The position numbers and the translations under genes are program-made. This document shows positions 1-14,700 of a stretch of 64,000 nt of DNA, one piece after another. Under the pieces are notes generated by a model. That model was given only the letters and a program-made list of their open reading frames with translations. It was not told where the DNA came from and ran no database searches. The DNA comes from Osedax fenrisi (lineage: Eukaryota; Annelida; Polychaeta; Sabellida; Siboglinidae). The DNA lies in assembly GCA_964019155.1 (NCBI GenBank), contig OZ025244.1, positions 49,973,469 through 50,037,468 on the forward strand, in the 5' to 3' direction. Each line of letters begins with the position of its first letter. Position 1 is the first letter of the stretch.

Positions 1-405
1 CAAAAATATATTAAAACATAATATTTTAACATAAGGCATTTTTTTTAGAAATTTATGAAATAATCATATTAATATTATACTATATTATACTATATTATAC
101 CATATTATACTATATATTATATATAATATCAAAGTGTCAAATGATGTTTAACATGTGTAAATATGTACTATACATTATTATAAAATTATTACTGATTTAC
201 AACTAGGCAAATAAAAATTAATAACAATCTTTAAAACCTAGAATTTTACAATAAACACATTATTATTTTGATCATTTAATATCACTTATTTATTATAATA
301 TATAATATAAATTATATATATATAGTATACAAATATTAAATTAAGTATATTATATACAAATAAATATTATAATATGTATACATATATAATATAAACATTA
401 TATGG

Positions 406-440
<35 letters not shown>

Positions 441-1456
441 TTATGATTATAATATCTATAGATAACATACAACTATTAATAATATTATTATATATATATA
501 TATATATATATATTAATGTATATATGTATATATATACATTAGTGCTGTAAAATTATTAATTATATAGTATTTTAATAATTGTTAATTATTCAATTCTAAT
601 TTACTAATTAATAATTATTTATCAATACTTATTATTAATTATATATTATTTTAATAATTATTAAATTTTAATTTACTAATTAATAATTATTTATCAATAC
701 TTATTATTAACTAATACAAATAAATTACATATTAATAATTATTAATTATTCAATTATAATTTAATTAATAATTATTTATCAATACTTATTATTAATTAAT
801 AACAATTAATTTTATATTATAAATTATTAATTATATATTATTTTAATAATTATTCAATTCTTATTTACTGATTAATAATTATTTATCAATACTTATTATT
901 AACTAATACAAATAAATTATATATTAATAATTATTAATTATATATTATTTTAATAATTATTAATTATTCAATTATAATTTACTAATTAATAATTAGTTAT
1001 CAATACTTACTATTAATTAATAACATTAATTATATATTATTTTAATAATTATTCAATTCTAATTTACTGATTAATAATTATTTATCAATACTTATTATTA
1101 ACTAATAACACGTAATTATATATTTGCGTTTATATACATGTGTAAATATGTATTATGCATTGTTATAAAATTACAACTGGTTTACAACTAGGCAAACAAA
1201 ACTTAACTTTAGTAACAATCTTTAAAACCTATAATTTTACAATAAATACTTTATTATTTTGATCTTTTAATATCAATTATTTATTATAATATATAATATA
1301 TATAGTATACAAATATTAAATTAAGTATATTATATACAAATAAATATTATAATATGTATACATATATAATATAAACATTATTATATGGTAATATGTATAT
1401 AATTTTAATAAGTTATAATTATAATATCTATAGATAACATACAACTATTAATAATA

Positions 1457-1495
<39 letters not shown>

Positions 1496-2730
1496 TATAT
1501 GTATATATATATATATATATATTAGTGCTGTAAAATTATTAATTATTAATTATATAGTATTTTAATAATTATTAATTATTCAATTCTAATTTACTAATTA
1601 ATAATTATTTATCAATACTTATTATTAATTATATATTATTTTAATAATAATATATCAATACTTATTATTAATTAACAATTAATTACATATTAATAATTAT
1701 TAATTATATATTATTTTAATAATCATTCAATTTTAATTTACTAATTAATAATTATTTATCAATACTTATTATTAACTAATACAAATAAATTATATATTAA
1801 TAATTATTAATTACTAATTATTTATCAATACTTATTATTAATTAATAACAATTAATTTTATATTATAAATTATTAATTATATATTATTTAAAAAATTATT
1901 CAATTCTTATTTACTGATTATTAATTCTTTATCAATACTTATTATTAACTAATAACAATTAATTATATATTTTTTAATAATTATTAAATTCTAATTTATT
2001 AATAATAATTAGTTATCAATAATTATTATTAAGTAATAATAATTAATTATTAATTATATATTATTTTAATAATTATTCAATTATAATTGACTAATTAATT
2101 GTATATTATCAATACTTATTATTAATTAATAACACTTAATTATATATTAATAATTATTAATTATATATTATTTTAATAATTATTTATCAATAATAATTTT
2201 TTATTAATAATAATTAATTGTATATTATTAATTATTATTTATATATTATTCTAATAATTATTACGCGCTAAGTTAGGTGAATATTCTATATTTAACTATG
2301 ACTCACGAAACATGAATCATGATCATAAGATAATTTACTATGCACACAATTATCTAGGTCAGCAAGGGATTATAATTATACAATGCTTGCTTGATTACTA
2401 TGCATTTATATTCACATATAAAAACATGTGTACAGTGTACGATGTACATACACAGATATGCGTGTAACCATATATGGTATATTAAGTATATAATATACAA
2501 ATAAATATTATACTATGTATACTATTATTCAATTATAATTAATAAGTAATAATAATTAATTGTATATTATTAATTATTATTTATATATTATTCTAATAAT
2601 TATTCAATTATAATTTACTAATTAATAATTATTTATCAATACTTATTATTAATTAATAACAATTAATTGTATATTATTAATTATTAATTATATATTATTT
2701 TAATAATTATTACTTAATAAATTATTTTAA
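1..2730. repeat. AT-rich satellite-like region with about 1-kb tandem duplication
   Basis: Built mostly of variants of TTAATAATTATTAATTATAT and ATCAATACTTATTATTAA. A unique-looking block (acatgtgtaaatatgta... acaactaggcaaa) at about 150-300 recurs at about 1137-1290, giving a period of about 0.99 kb. A less repetitive island at about 2270-2470 interrupts it. No coding signal seen. Confidence 0.6.
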
Positions 2731-2734
2731 ATTT

Positions 2735-3345
2735 TACAGCATTACAATCATGAATGCCATGTATATACACTTGTAAGCCAACTTCTAGTCCGACGAAATG
2801 AATAGTCAAGATGCATATTATAGTGCCATGATAATTGATTTATTAATATACAATTTATAATTTCAGGATAATTAAGATCATCAGTAGTTTTCTTCCTGCT
2901 TGGCTAATTGAATATCTTCATGAATATGTTCAAGATCATCTCCTTTATCGCCATAGACGTCCTCCGTATGCTATCCGGGATCGCCTCAGGTATCGTCTTC
3001 GTGAATGCCATGTATCTACACTTGTTGGCCAGCCTCTAGTCCGACAAATTGAATAGTCAAGATACAGAAGTTAGAAGTTAGTATACACATATAAATATTA
3101 TAGTGCCATGATAATTGATTTATTAATATACAATTTATAATTTCAGGATAATTAAGATCATCAGTAGTTTTCTTCCTGCTTGGCTAATTGAATATCTTTA
3201 TGAATATGTTCAAGATCATCTCCGTTACCGCCCTAGACTTCCTCCGTATGCTATCCGGGATCGCCTCCGGTATCCGCTTGCCATGTATCTACACTTGTTG
3301 GCCAGCTTCTAGTCCGACAAATTGATTAGTTAAGATACATAAGTT
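2735..3345 (+). repeat. Tandemly repeated terminal-exon-like unit (period about 280 bp)
   Basis: Three successive copies: a partial one ending near 2805, a full one from the acceptor-like ttataatttcag at 2866, and a third from 3146. In the full copy the frame 2868-3056 is open for 62 codons (IIKIISSFLPAWLIEYLHEY, an arginine-rich part, LVGQPLVRQIE) and ends TAG. Copy 3 has a short deletion that shifts the frame. Conservation of the pre-acceptor sequence in each copy suggests a duplicated 3' exon of a plus-strand gene to the left, or a mobile repeat carrying one. Protein family not recognised. Confidence 0.45.
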
Positions 3346-3362
3346 AGTATTTAATGTATCTC

Positions 3363-3365
<3 letters not shown>

Positions 3366-3427
<62 letters not shown>

Positions 3428-3462
3428 ATTGTACACCTATATATCTATAACTTCTTATATAC

Positions 3463-3512
<50 letters not shown>
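3366..3512. repeat. Long (TA)n microsatellites
   Basis: Two TA tracts, about 3366-3425 and 3463-3510, separated by a short unique spacer. Similar tracts occur throughout the window, for example 8655-8712, 39183-39227, 49856-49897, 51418-51466 and 61161-61198. Confidence 0.9.
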
Positions 3513-3515
<3 letters not shown>

Positions 3516-3789
3516 TATAACTATACATAGTACGTGCAATGAATACGTCGTGCATGTATGTGTGTATAATTATGTAAAATCTATATATAAACTAGTACCG
3601 GCCTTTGTCTAATTGTAATCCCCTGATGACCTAGATTAATATAAACTATGATTTAATATAGTACACATGTTAAATATTGTTATGTTGTTACAATTAAATT
3701 CGTATATATTAGTAATAGGGTGTACATGATATACCTAAGTGTATATAAATTCGCATATATATATAAGTTATAGTATAAAATGACGACCT

Positions 3790-3890
3790 TGCCATTACCA
3801 ATGATGCCCTCATCTTCACCCATGATTCTTGTAATAGTCACACCTCTACCTAAAACCACCATTGGTTCAACATACACCTATATTCAGTTG
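3790..3890 (-). other. Candidate minus-strand exon (unrecognised)
   Basis: Reading the minus strand, gaatatag|GTGTATG opens a frame (VEPMVVLGRGVTITRIMGED, then EGIIGNGK) that runs to a possible donor AAG|GTCGTC near 3790. Composition is protein-like and G-rich against the background. It matches none of the seven paralog exons, so it could belong to a gene further left. Confidence 0.25.
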
Positions 3891-4069
3891 TAAATTACCT
3901 CCTACATACGATGTTCATTTATAAAGTATGCCGCCCGTCATGTATAGCCATATATACATATATATATATGTATATATATATATCATGTTGCTATCCGTAA
4001 TGGACCAATCCGTACAGCTTAGAATAATGGAACGTTCCATATCTAGCTAACGAACTAGATATCGGACAT

Positions 4070-4477
4070 TAAGGGTGATCATAGAAAATTGAAAATTAAC
4101 AGATTCACATTGGACTATGTTTTTCTTAATAAATATACCATTAAAATGAAGCAGACAATTTTTTTTAATTTTTATTAATCGAAGGTCACACGAAATATTG
4201 CATTATAAAAAATAAATTATGAAAAAATAAGTATTTGAACCCTTTGTAATAAATAATTTGTCATCAAATTTTAACACACTATTTATTTTATAATAATGGA
4301 ATAGAATATATAAAAAATAGAATTAAAAAAAAAAATTCCTGGAAATTTCTTGGGGTTTTAACAGTACATGTAAAAAATTGTAAAAAATGACTAAAAAAAA
4401 GATTAACAGTATGTCGTGTCATGAAAAATGACTCAAAAAAAATTTGAAGCATACATTTTTTTCTATGATCACCCTTA
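4070..4477. mobile_element. hAT-type MITE (408 bp)
   Basis: Terminal inverted repeats TAAGGGTGATCATAGAAAA at both ends, flanked by an 8-bp direct repeat, tcggacat (4062-4069) and tcggacgt (4478-4485), with one mismatch. No transposase. An inverted homologous copy is at 63230-63692. An 8-bp duplication fits hAT superfamily mobilisation. Confidence 0.7.
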
Positions 4478-4689
4478 TCGGACGTCCCATTATGTAACAT
4501 GTTTACTGCTTTAGGAATCAGGTTGACTCACGCACTGCGTATGTGCCTAGGGAACGCAGCCTTCCCTGATTAGCTAACTGATAAATATACCACGCGATAC
4601 CTTGCACCTGTTTGCATTTGTATGGTCCAGCTAGTCTATTATTCATTATACACAACTAGTTACATTATACACATATACATATGATTGTG

Positions 4690-4840
4690 TCATCATAATT
4701 GATTTATATTAATATACAATTTATATTTCAGAATAAACAAGATGATCTTCCTGCTTGGCTATGGTGAATATCTCCATGAATATGTTAAATATCATCTCTA
4801 GGATCCGGTATCGTCTTCGTGAATTTCGTATATATATATA
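4690..4840 (+). pseudogene. Degenerate fourth copy of the 2.7-3.3 kb exon-like unit
   Basis: Starts with the same ataattgattt/ttatatttcag approach, then CTTCCTGCTTGGCTA and a short match to GGTATCGTCTTCGTGAAT, with internal deletions that break the frame. Confidence 0.45.
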
Positions 4841-4904
4841 TATATATATCTGGAATTATACACTGTGATAATTAATGAACAGAAACCTCTATATTCGCAT
4901 ACTA

Positions 4905-5325
4905 TATACTATATATGTATATTATATTCATATATGATCATATATGTATACATACTTGTATTATTATCATTATAAATATACCCTTGCATTCCCAGTTTAT
5001 TATTATATATATTATTCACGTGTTATATCATATCTGTATTTTGTGTATTGTTCCTGTAATAAATGAATGAATTGTTTTACATTTCTTTTTTACTGTGTAT
5101 GGGTACAAATATACGTTCCACTAAGTGTTATTTATGGGTAAAAATATACGTTCCACTAGGTGTTTATTTATGGGTAAAATAATACGTTCCACTATTGATT
5201 TTTTATATGTAAAAGGAAACCGTTTATCTGCTCACACACTACCTATGATTCGACCACCTACTGGAACACATTATTTGACCTATAATGTTACGTTGCGGGA
5301 ACTAGTTTCTGGTTGCTTTGGTATA
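4905..5325 (+). mobile_element. Non-autonomous repeat with 31-bp GGGTAAAAATATACGTTCC minisatellite, copy 1
   Basis: Three units containing TGGGTAAAAATATACGTTCC, then a 3' block (AAAGGAAACCGTTTATCTGC ... AACTAGTTTCTGGTTGCTT) shared with 34975-35470 and with the MITE at 18307-18448. The upstream 200 bp also match the 35-kb copy. Confidence 0.55.
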
Positions 5326-5353
5326 TGTCTACACATATCCATGTATTCACACA

Positions 5354-5392
<39 letters not shown>

Positions 5393-5639
5393 TCATATGT
5401 ATCCCTACAGGGTAGTATATATATACATGTAATACTATCATTTATAGTATCGCTATACATTTATCCATATTCACATATACATATATGTATTCGCGTCATG
5501 AATACATAAATGATCGTTATAGTCTAAATGAAAGACACAAGGTTCTTATGTAATATTATTCGACATACCAAATCGATATGTAATATAACATCTTATATAT
5601 ATTAATTAACTAAGCATATTCTATTAATACAACTGCATG

Positions 5640-5740
5640 TTAACATAACATGATGTCAGCTACGAACTCGGTCCTAGACCTAGTATACTATGAAGGATAT
5701 GGTCAGCGTTATCTAAGTTTGCAATTCAGAACGATATAAT
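5640..5740 (+). other. Short open segment of unknown nature
   Basis: A frame starting ATGATGTCAGCTACG at about 5651 stays open for 30 codons (MMSATNSVLDLVYYEGYGQR...). It is too short to call a gene, and there is no recognisable motif. Confidence 0.12.
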
Positions 5741-5829
5741 ATTGATGATCAAATTACTATATTTAAACTCTACTAGCGCAGTGCTAATAGATAATGCTGA
5801 AGGCGAATTCTTTAAAACTTCAGTTGTTG

Positions 5830-6350
5830 TACGACGTACAATGTACGTCAAGGATGTCTGCTTTCACCAACATTATTCAACTTATTCCTAGAAGAAATTA
5901 TGAGTGAAACTCAGAGCAACTACTTTTCATCTATTTCAGTTGTTGGAAGACCATTTTGGAATCTAAAGTTCGCTGATGAAATTGACTTACTTTCCGGAAC
6001 CAATGAGGATCTTCAATAACTCATAGATCAATTATCAAGAAGTGCAACCAGATATGGATTAAAATAAGCACAGAAAAATGTAAAGTGATGGTAAACACTA
6101 ACGACAATTCTATACATACAAATATCACCTTCTATGGAGAAAAGATTAAAAAAATTGATAAGTTTTGCTATCTGGGTGCAACCCTTACAAGATACGGATC
6201 ATGTGAAACGGACATCATAATTAGATTACCTCTTGCTAAATCCACTATGGTACGGTTATATACTATATGGAAAAGCAAACAAATAAACTTCAAATTAAAG
6301 CACAATCTCTAAAGTTTTCTTGTATTATCGATACTTACTTATAGATGCGA
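5830..6350 (+). pseudogene. LINE reverse-transcriptase fragment (C-terminal half)
   Basis: Broken frame reading LSPTLFNLFLEEI, then LKFADEIDLL (the YADD box changed to FADE), then an open stretch 6085-6312 with KIDKFCYLGATLTRYGSCET, typical of endonuclease/RT LINEs. In-frame stops near 6019 and 6067 show decay. Confidence 0.7.
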
Positions 6351-6359
6351 ACATTGACG

Positions 6360-6800
6360 TTAAATAGGATGTCTTGGGATAATGATATGTTCTAATATTT
6401 TCTGAATAAATAGAAAGAATATCTTGCTAGCATGTGAGGTCAGATCAATAGTGATATAGTTACCACATTCTTTCTTATATATAGGGAGATAATCAGATTT
6501 CTTCCAATCTTTTGGACATTCCTTAGTCCTCAATATGCTATTGAACAGAATTAATAGTATATTTATAGATGAATCTCCACCTGCTTTCAGAAGCTCTATA
6601 GGTATACCATCACATCCAGATGATTTCCGACTTGATATATGCTTGATAGCGTCCTTTACCTCTGTATCTAGTATATAAGGTTCATCTTCATATCTTGTTT
6701 CGGAGAGTAGTATTATCCGATTTTTGTAGGGTATAGTAGAAATAATCCATCTCCTCTTCATCTGCTTGTTAATTTTGTTAATGTGAGAGCTTATACTTGT
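6360..6800 (-). pseudogene. LINE reverse-transcriptase fragment (N-terminal half, opposite strand)
   Basis: Minus-strand frame 6761-6360 contains SSRKSSGCDGIPIELLKAGG and CPKDWKKSDYLPIYKK, the RT region that normally precedes the pieces at 5830-6350. The two halves now lie on opposite strands and meet near 6355, so the element is rearranged. Confidence 0.65.
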
Positions 6801-6829
6801 ATGAATGTGACATTTATATGTTTACCGTG

Positions 6830-7440
6830 GATACGTATTATTATTTTTTCTGTGCATATGAAATCCACCCCTTTTCTTTCAATCGTATCTTTTCCACTAG
6901 AATACACTGACTAATCATCATATTGTATTGTCCTATCCCCATCCACTTCGTCTAACTTATCCCCATTAAATCTATCCTATTCCTTCCCATTTCCCTTGTA
7001 ATAATTTATGTATTTCAATTATTCATTGTTCTGGCATTCCATGTCGCTATACTTATATTTGTTTTAATTTTTAGGTAGTCATTAATATCTGTGTGTTTCA
7101 AGACGATTTTCTCAGAAACAACCCTTCCTTGCGGATTTAAGATAGCCTCGTCATACCCAGTAATAATTGAAAGGCTTTCAAACCTGGGGGTCTCATTATC
7201 TAGACTTATTGCATTTACTTATATGTGTGCTGTCATTTATTGAATAGCATCCGAAATGGTATTTTTATCAAAAGAATATCATAATTTTAGACATAACAAA
7301 TGTGTAGAAGTTCAAGAAGAATATTTGCCGGCTATAGCTCTGAACTAGATTTCAACATTGTCGCCTGAACTGTTACCATATCATATGAAACATAACGCCT
7401 ATCAAACTAAGAATGAAATACGATAGTTACGCAATAGCTA
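6830..7440. other. 3' flank of paralog C, no gene seen
   Basis: Mixed-composition sequence downstream of the C stop. Includes a pyrimidine-rich part (about 6870-7000). No ORF or repeat recognised. Confidence 0.4.
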
Positions 7441-7445
7441 GTTTA

Positions 7446-7629
7446 TTACGCAACATTTGCGGCGTCCGGTAAACTGGAATATACGGGAGGTTCCGCGGGT
7501 ATCTGTTCGGTGGGCGTGTACTTGGGCGGGGCTACAACTCGAGGGAGGGGCTGCATCTCAACACGCCCTGTAGGGTGCTGTCCCGTAATTCCCATGTCGT
7601 TGAGGTTGTAGGCCACGTATGCTACGTTA
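7446..7629 (-). CDS. Paralog C exon 7 (PPxY tail, shortened)
   Basis: Acceptor ctccaacag|TAAC. 60 residues with PPKYTPTEQ and PPVYSS. The stop TAATAAA again overlaps the poly(A) signal. Confidence 0.75.
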
Positions 7630-8651
7630 CTGTTGGAGTGGAAGAGCGATGGTTTTATACGAGGAATAATCGAGAACTATTATTATATTTAATATATATA
7701 TATAAAATATTCACTTAAATTAAGTATTATATAGATTTTTATTATATCATTTATGATATTAATTTGACTAATAGTTTCATACTGTTGCACTGTATAAGAT
7801 AATAAGTTTTTATAGATTAAGGATATAGAACTTTTCTCACTTTTATGTTTATAAATAGTACTCATGTATAGAATCGCATGTATATTTCGTAAATATTTGC
7901 TCATAAGTGTTAAGATATATTTTAAAATTGGATTACAATCTGAAATATAATATTAATTTTCAGCAAATGTATTATCACAATTACTAAAATAAATACTAAG
8001 TTCTTATTTCGAAAATACTTAGTAGTATAGTATTTATACTACGTATTATTTCATTAATTATATTCATTATTCATAATAGATCATGTTTTGCAAGGATTTA
8101 AAAAAAATGTATTACAATATATTATTCTGCATTTATTATGTGAGGTAATAAACATGACTCAAGTGTAATACGTAAATTGTATAATATTATTACAAACACA
8201 ATTATTACAATATTAAAAAACCATAGAGTGAAACTACTCTATTATTAATAAATGCAAATATATTACAATGTAATGATTCGATAAATGACCAGACTTGTGT
8301 TTGTATTTATTCCTATAATATAATACAACTTTTCTCTAATAGTTGTTTGTCCATGGGAACGCTTTTTACATTTATGAAATTATGTAAATGTAAGATATAA
8401 CAGATATGGTTCGAAATGTGGAACATTCGGTGTGTAGACAGTTTTGAACCTGCGATTAATAGCTCTTATAAGTATACGTATACGTCGAGAAGATTCTCTA
8501 GCTACTTTGTTTTCCTGTGTATATAACTAATACCTCATACAACCTCAGAAGTTATATATATATTATATATATAATATATAGAAGGCATTGATATAAATGA
8601 ACGCAACATAGTGAGAGTGTTGTATATTATCATATATGCTTGATATATCAT

Positions 8652-8715
<64 letters not shown>

Positions 8716-11700
8716 TAGACTCGTAGACTTCTCACTAGGTCACTGATTGGTGTAATAGATAATCTCGGAAGTTACATCAATATATATCTTGAAATAATAA
8801 TAATTATAACTACTAATTAAATTACTAAATTATTTAAATATTACTAGTATACCATTACAATAATTGTAAATAATTATTTAAATTAAAACTTAAAATACCC
8901 AAACTACTAAATTAAGAAATACAATAGTAGGATACTAATACATAAACTATACGTATCAGATTACTCTATACTTGATATGTCTATATATCCAAAAACACCA
9001 TATAATATTTAGTAAATATACACTATTTATGATTCTAATATTAATATATTATCGATTTCAAGAAAAACTGTTAGGAAAACTGGATAACTATAATACTATA
9101 TTTATACATTCATTAATGGTTGCCATGTTAAAATATCATATATGCATCAACTTATAATAATACGATTGTATAGTCTAAATATCGCTATCAAACGATATAT
9201 GAAGATATATATATAGGTAGATTTTAATATAACTAGAAATAACGACATTATTATAACATATTTAATGGAATATATTCTATATATCTATCAAGTATATCAC
9301 TGTAAATTATATCCGATATACTTATTTATAAATACCTAGAATGAGTCATATTTATCTGCTCAGGCGTATCACTGTACGGCGTACAGGTGTACACAAGCTG
9401 CCCTATTATAACCTCTAGGTTATAGGAGGTGTTGACACATGTATGTACGATATGTGATGTAGGCATATAATATGTATGATATATAATATATCATCGATAT
9501 ATAATAATATATGTATATTTATATGTGAATATGAACCCAAATCCTTGATTGCCATTGTGAAGGAGGAAGTTAGCATTCCTCTGTTCATCTGTGAACGTTG
9601 TGAATCGTTAGTATTGAACAGGGTTATGTTAATACTAATACATTTATGTTTTACGTCTATGTTACGATATAATTACCCAGCAAACAATAATAGCCTCATA
9701 ATAGCAACATAATAGCATACTGAATAGCATAAAAATGTTTAAATTGTGCTATTATTCTGCTATTATGTTGCCATTAAATGTTTATTATGCTGCTATTAAT
9801 TTGACATGCTATTATGATGCCATTATGATGCCATTAAAAGTCTATTATGCTATTATTATGCTGTTATTAATTTTAAAATTATATTATGTTGCTATTATTA
9901 GCTCTTCTAATAATAGCAATCATAAACAAATAATAGCATCATAATAATAGCATAATATAATTTTAATGACAAATTATATTTAATATTTGTATTCAATAGA
10001 TAACGGGGATGTCCATATTTGGTACCCATGTCCGAATACGGACAGGTGTCCGTCGGACACCATATATATCATTTGATAAACTATATATTATTGATGAATT
10101 AATCAGATAAATTACATTTACATTATTAATAATTAATTTTATGAATAATTTAATATAATTTAATTAGTAATTAATTTATAAATTTGTATTATTTTATTAA
10201 ATAATAATACAATTTATGAATCTAAATAATAACATTTTTAGATTTAGCTTCATTGTTGGTATTAATATTTTAACGCACATGATTTTTATGAATATCAGAA
10301 AAGTTCACACGCTGAGCGCTGCTTGGTTATAGGGTGTCCGTATTAAAACATCTAGAGTATCAGTATTAGGGATATATACGACCGCTACATATATGATTAT
10401 AACTTAATTACTATTTGATAATAAATATAGCATTATATATATAATGTTTAGAATACTTAATTTTTAATAATATATTATTATATTTTATCGATACATTTGT
10501 ATATTCTTGAGAAGGTTTTACGTTGACATTTTTTTTCATAAATTTAAAAATGTAATACAAAAATCAGTTTATTAGATATATCAGCAATATTTTGAATAAT
10601 AAAAAATTAAAACTTATACTTATTTAGACTATTTATATAATTATGAATATTTTATTCTCTAACAATTTTGTTATAGGATTTATGGTTTCTGAGATACAGA
10701 GTGTCCATTCGGTTACATTCCCCTAATAGAATCATCAATTTCAAAACAATAAGTTATATGATAAGAAGAATACTTATTTACAAAGCATTATTGTGTATTT
10801 CCCTATCCATAATTCTATGTAGGGGAATTGTGTGTAATCCGTCCACCGAGATATCTCAGTAACTATTGTTCAAATCAAAAAAAAATATATACAAGATTTA
10901 TTCAGTATCATATTTCTATTAATAATTGGTATTTTTTATTTTAATATGTGTATTCATAATTCTAATATTGATAATTATATCAAAAATTAATTTACAAATA
11001 AATATGTACTAAATAATAATTTATTTATCCATCATTTTCGTTAATAAATCTACCATTAATTACATATTTTAAAGCACCATTGGAAAAACTATTTGAATAC
11101 GAACAATAAAAATGTCTAGAATTTATATTAAGTATTTATATTTATAATTTATATTCAATATTAAGTGTGTGGGAGGTTAATTAACATATGTATTAAATGT
11201 TTGCAATACTTGGGCCACCTAATGCTACATGACCTATGAAAATGCTTGATTCTAGATTACTATTTTAGATATAATATCACTGAAATAAAATGTAATATAA
11301 GTGCGTGCGATATCGTTCGTTATTTATCACATCGATATAAAGAAAGTTTCTTTACATCGATGCATTTATAGGGGAAATTCTCAGATTACCAACCCCACCT
11401 AATACCGACCCCCTCTCGTATCTCAGTAACTATAAGAGATATCAAAAAATGATATATACATGAACTATTATTAATTTGATGATAAATATGAACTTAGTAT
11501 TTTGTTTTAAAAAATATGTAATCGTACAATTGTTATTTGATAAAATGTAATATTCTGTTTTTACTTTTTAAATATTTGAATAATAACTTTATTTAAATCA
11601 TTGTAAATACTTTATTAATTAAAAGAAAACTTAATGTTGTGCATGATATTGTAGATCAATAAAATTTGTATAAAGTATTATAAAAATAATTTAATTTGAA

Positions 11701-14700
11701 TAACTATTAACTAATATATCTTAATTATAGCTACCCATATGATTTTCCTATTACCGATCCCCTAAATTACCCTAATACCGACCCAATATGATTTATAATA
11801 TCCAATCAAAATAGATCCGTATTTTACTTTAAAATATGTCGTAAGTTGTTTATTTATCATTGATATCGATTTAGGATTCATGATTCCATATGATTATATA
11901 AATACTGATTAGTAAATGTATATTAAATAATAATATACACTATTTAAATATAATTACTATAAAGTTTAAATTTAAATTTAATATTACTATTATAACATAA
12001 ATTCAACAACAAATAAATGTCGTGCATGTTATACATAATTATATTTATCTATTATTTGTATTGGATATTATAATACTAATATTATTTATACCACGATTAT
12101 TTTAGGGATCGGTAATAGGAGAAGGGGGTCGGTATCAGGCATATGCATCAGATTACCGACCCCCCGGTTTATTCTTGTAAATATAATTATATCAAAAATG
12201 TAAAATAGCCACATTATTCATTGCTATAATATTACCCTAATTACAAAATTTCAAATATATATATTTAATATTGAATAAGTTATTACAAATAATCATTTAG
12301 GGGTCGGTAATCGGAGACTTCCCCTACATGCATTTATTGATAGATCGAATAATTATGAGAGTGATTTTAATGAATTATTATAACATTATTATCATATAAA
12401 TTACAATTGAGTAATGCTAATTTCTATTATAATTACACCTTTCGTATGTGTATTCATATACATATATATGTATGTTAGTAAATACTTATATATATATATA
12501 TACACACAAACGGTGTATATATATATATACATGTATACATAAGTGTATTCACTGTACAAACTTAATCATGTATATGTTATATTAGTGTAAATATGTTAAT
12601 GTGTTAAGTGTTATTGTGCAAGCATGATTTTCTGATGCAAATTTGCTGATTTCACTTGGAATGACCCATCTATATGGGGGTTATTATATATATACATATA
12701 TATTAAATGGAATAATAAACTTGCATTACTAACGATACGTCTTGTTTATCAGGTAACAACACGGGCCGCAAATGCATACAACGATAAATAACCAATAAGC
12801 GTAATTTTTAAATTTCATATATGCCATCATTCTGAAATTATATCATATACTATTAGGTAATATTAGGTAATAGTAGAAACTTATAGATAACGTGAGACGA
12901 TATTACATAACATTAGATACTATTGATTAATAACATTATTACGTAATATCGCAGTATAGCGGTGAGGGCTGAACTGCTGGTATGTATTCATCACTATAGT
13001 GATGAGGTGTATATACCCAGGGTATAATAGCCTATAGGGTAGAGTGGTGTATAGTGCACCATACGGGCTCGATGTGTATAACCTAATATCGACGGCTTAC
13101 AATTATTCATTTTAGAAGTTCACTAAATAGGGGTTTTGGGTTATGGGTATTGGGTATTGGGTTATTCGAAGAATAGTATAATTACACGAAAGAAATAATT
13201 GGAAGCAGCAGATATCTGTATGTTAACAGGACGTATTTGTAGTGTTAAGGGGATTCCCGGCCTTTGATGAATACAATGTATTAAGATAGGAGATATTTTT
13301 GTTATGTATTTAAAACAATTTTCAGCACCTAGGCTTTTTATCCTATTTCAATTCTGTAAATTGCATATTGTTAACCAATATAATATTAATAAACGTTACG
13401 TATATAAATAAACTAATTTCCTGAAAACTTGAAATATTTTGAGGCAAATATGATGCTAAATTAAACACATTTGTTGTTTTATTAATTATTTTAATTTTGT
13501 ATATGTTACACTATGTGTAAGTACAAACTTTCTTGTAAATAACCTTTATTATATATATACTAATAAATATAATGTGGAAATGTCTTCAAGTTTGGATAAT
13601 TATTGAGAGGGCTGACAAATATGTAGATTCATAAATTAAATTCAATATTCCGAGTATATCGAGACTATATTTATTTTACATTTTATTGTAATATATGTTT
13701 ATTGTTTGTATCTTTGACAACATTTCTAGTATTATAATATCTTAGAATATCACACTAACATATCCATAAAGATATTATTATAATATTTATATTATATTAC
13801 CAATAATTACACATAATAAGCTATATTTATGACATTTTGTTTACAAGAAAATAAGTTTTGTTATCAAATTTATTTTGGTACAATATATAAACAAAGCCCT
13901 TGAACAAAGGGATTTGATATAAACTAAATAATAAATTACAAATTAAATAATACAACTATAAATTAAATAATAAAACTATAATAAAAGGCCACTAGAATAA
14001 TCTTTATTTGTAGTTCTAATTTCTTGACTAAACGTACTTCACGAGTTGAATATAGTCCGGCGATCGTTCTCCTATAGGAGAACGATGTAGTATACTACAT
14101 CTTGGTATTTTTAAATTAAATAAATAAATAACGTAATCTTAATTACTTTGTTTATAATTCTTATACATAATGTTTATAATGTTTATAATAATTTTATTAT
14201 AATTCAACTTAAAATAATATAATTTGTTTTAAATTACTATAATTTGATTTAAATTTTTTATAATTTTACAACCAAGTATCGGAGTATCTATACTAACATA
14301 TATGTATTCGATATTTATCAAATTCTATAAAAATGAAAAATATAAAGCGGCGTAATAAATCTGCATAAAAACCGAGTGCCGGATTTTTATGCGTGAACGC
14401 GGCTCAATACGTCTACAATAGTACACGCCCCCATATCAAGTGGATGCGACTTGAGTGGGCGTAATAAACTAACTCGTCATTGTTACAACATTCGGTATCA
14501 TAATTAACATCTATAGGACAACAGAAGTAACCGTCGAGTTTCAATTGAGACGGGCACATCATGTATTTGTAGTTCTGTAGTACATGATAAGGTAAGTTTA
14601 GGTGTCATGTATACACACACATATATATATATATACACAAACAAACAAACATATATATTGTTATTTGTATTTGGTGGAGCCCTTTCATCCCATCCAGGAA

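Noticed and set aside
5125..5509. Two overlapping plus-strand ORFs with Tyr/Ile runs
   Set aside because: Translations of the 31-bp minisatellite and a (TA)n tract.
8535..8735. Minus-strand ORF with long Ile-Tyr run
   Set aside because: It is a (TA)n microsatellite read through; no other evidence.
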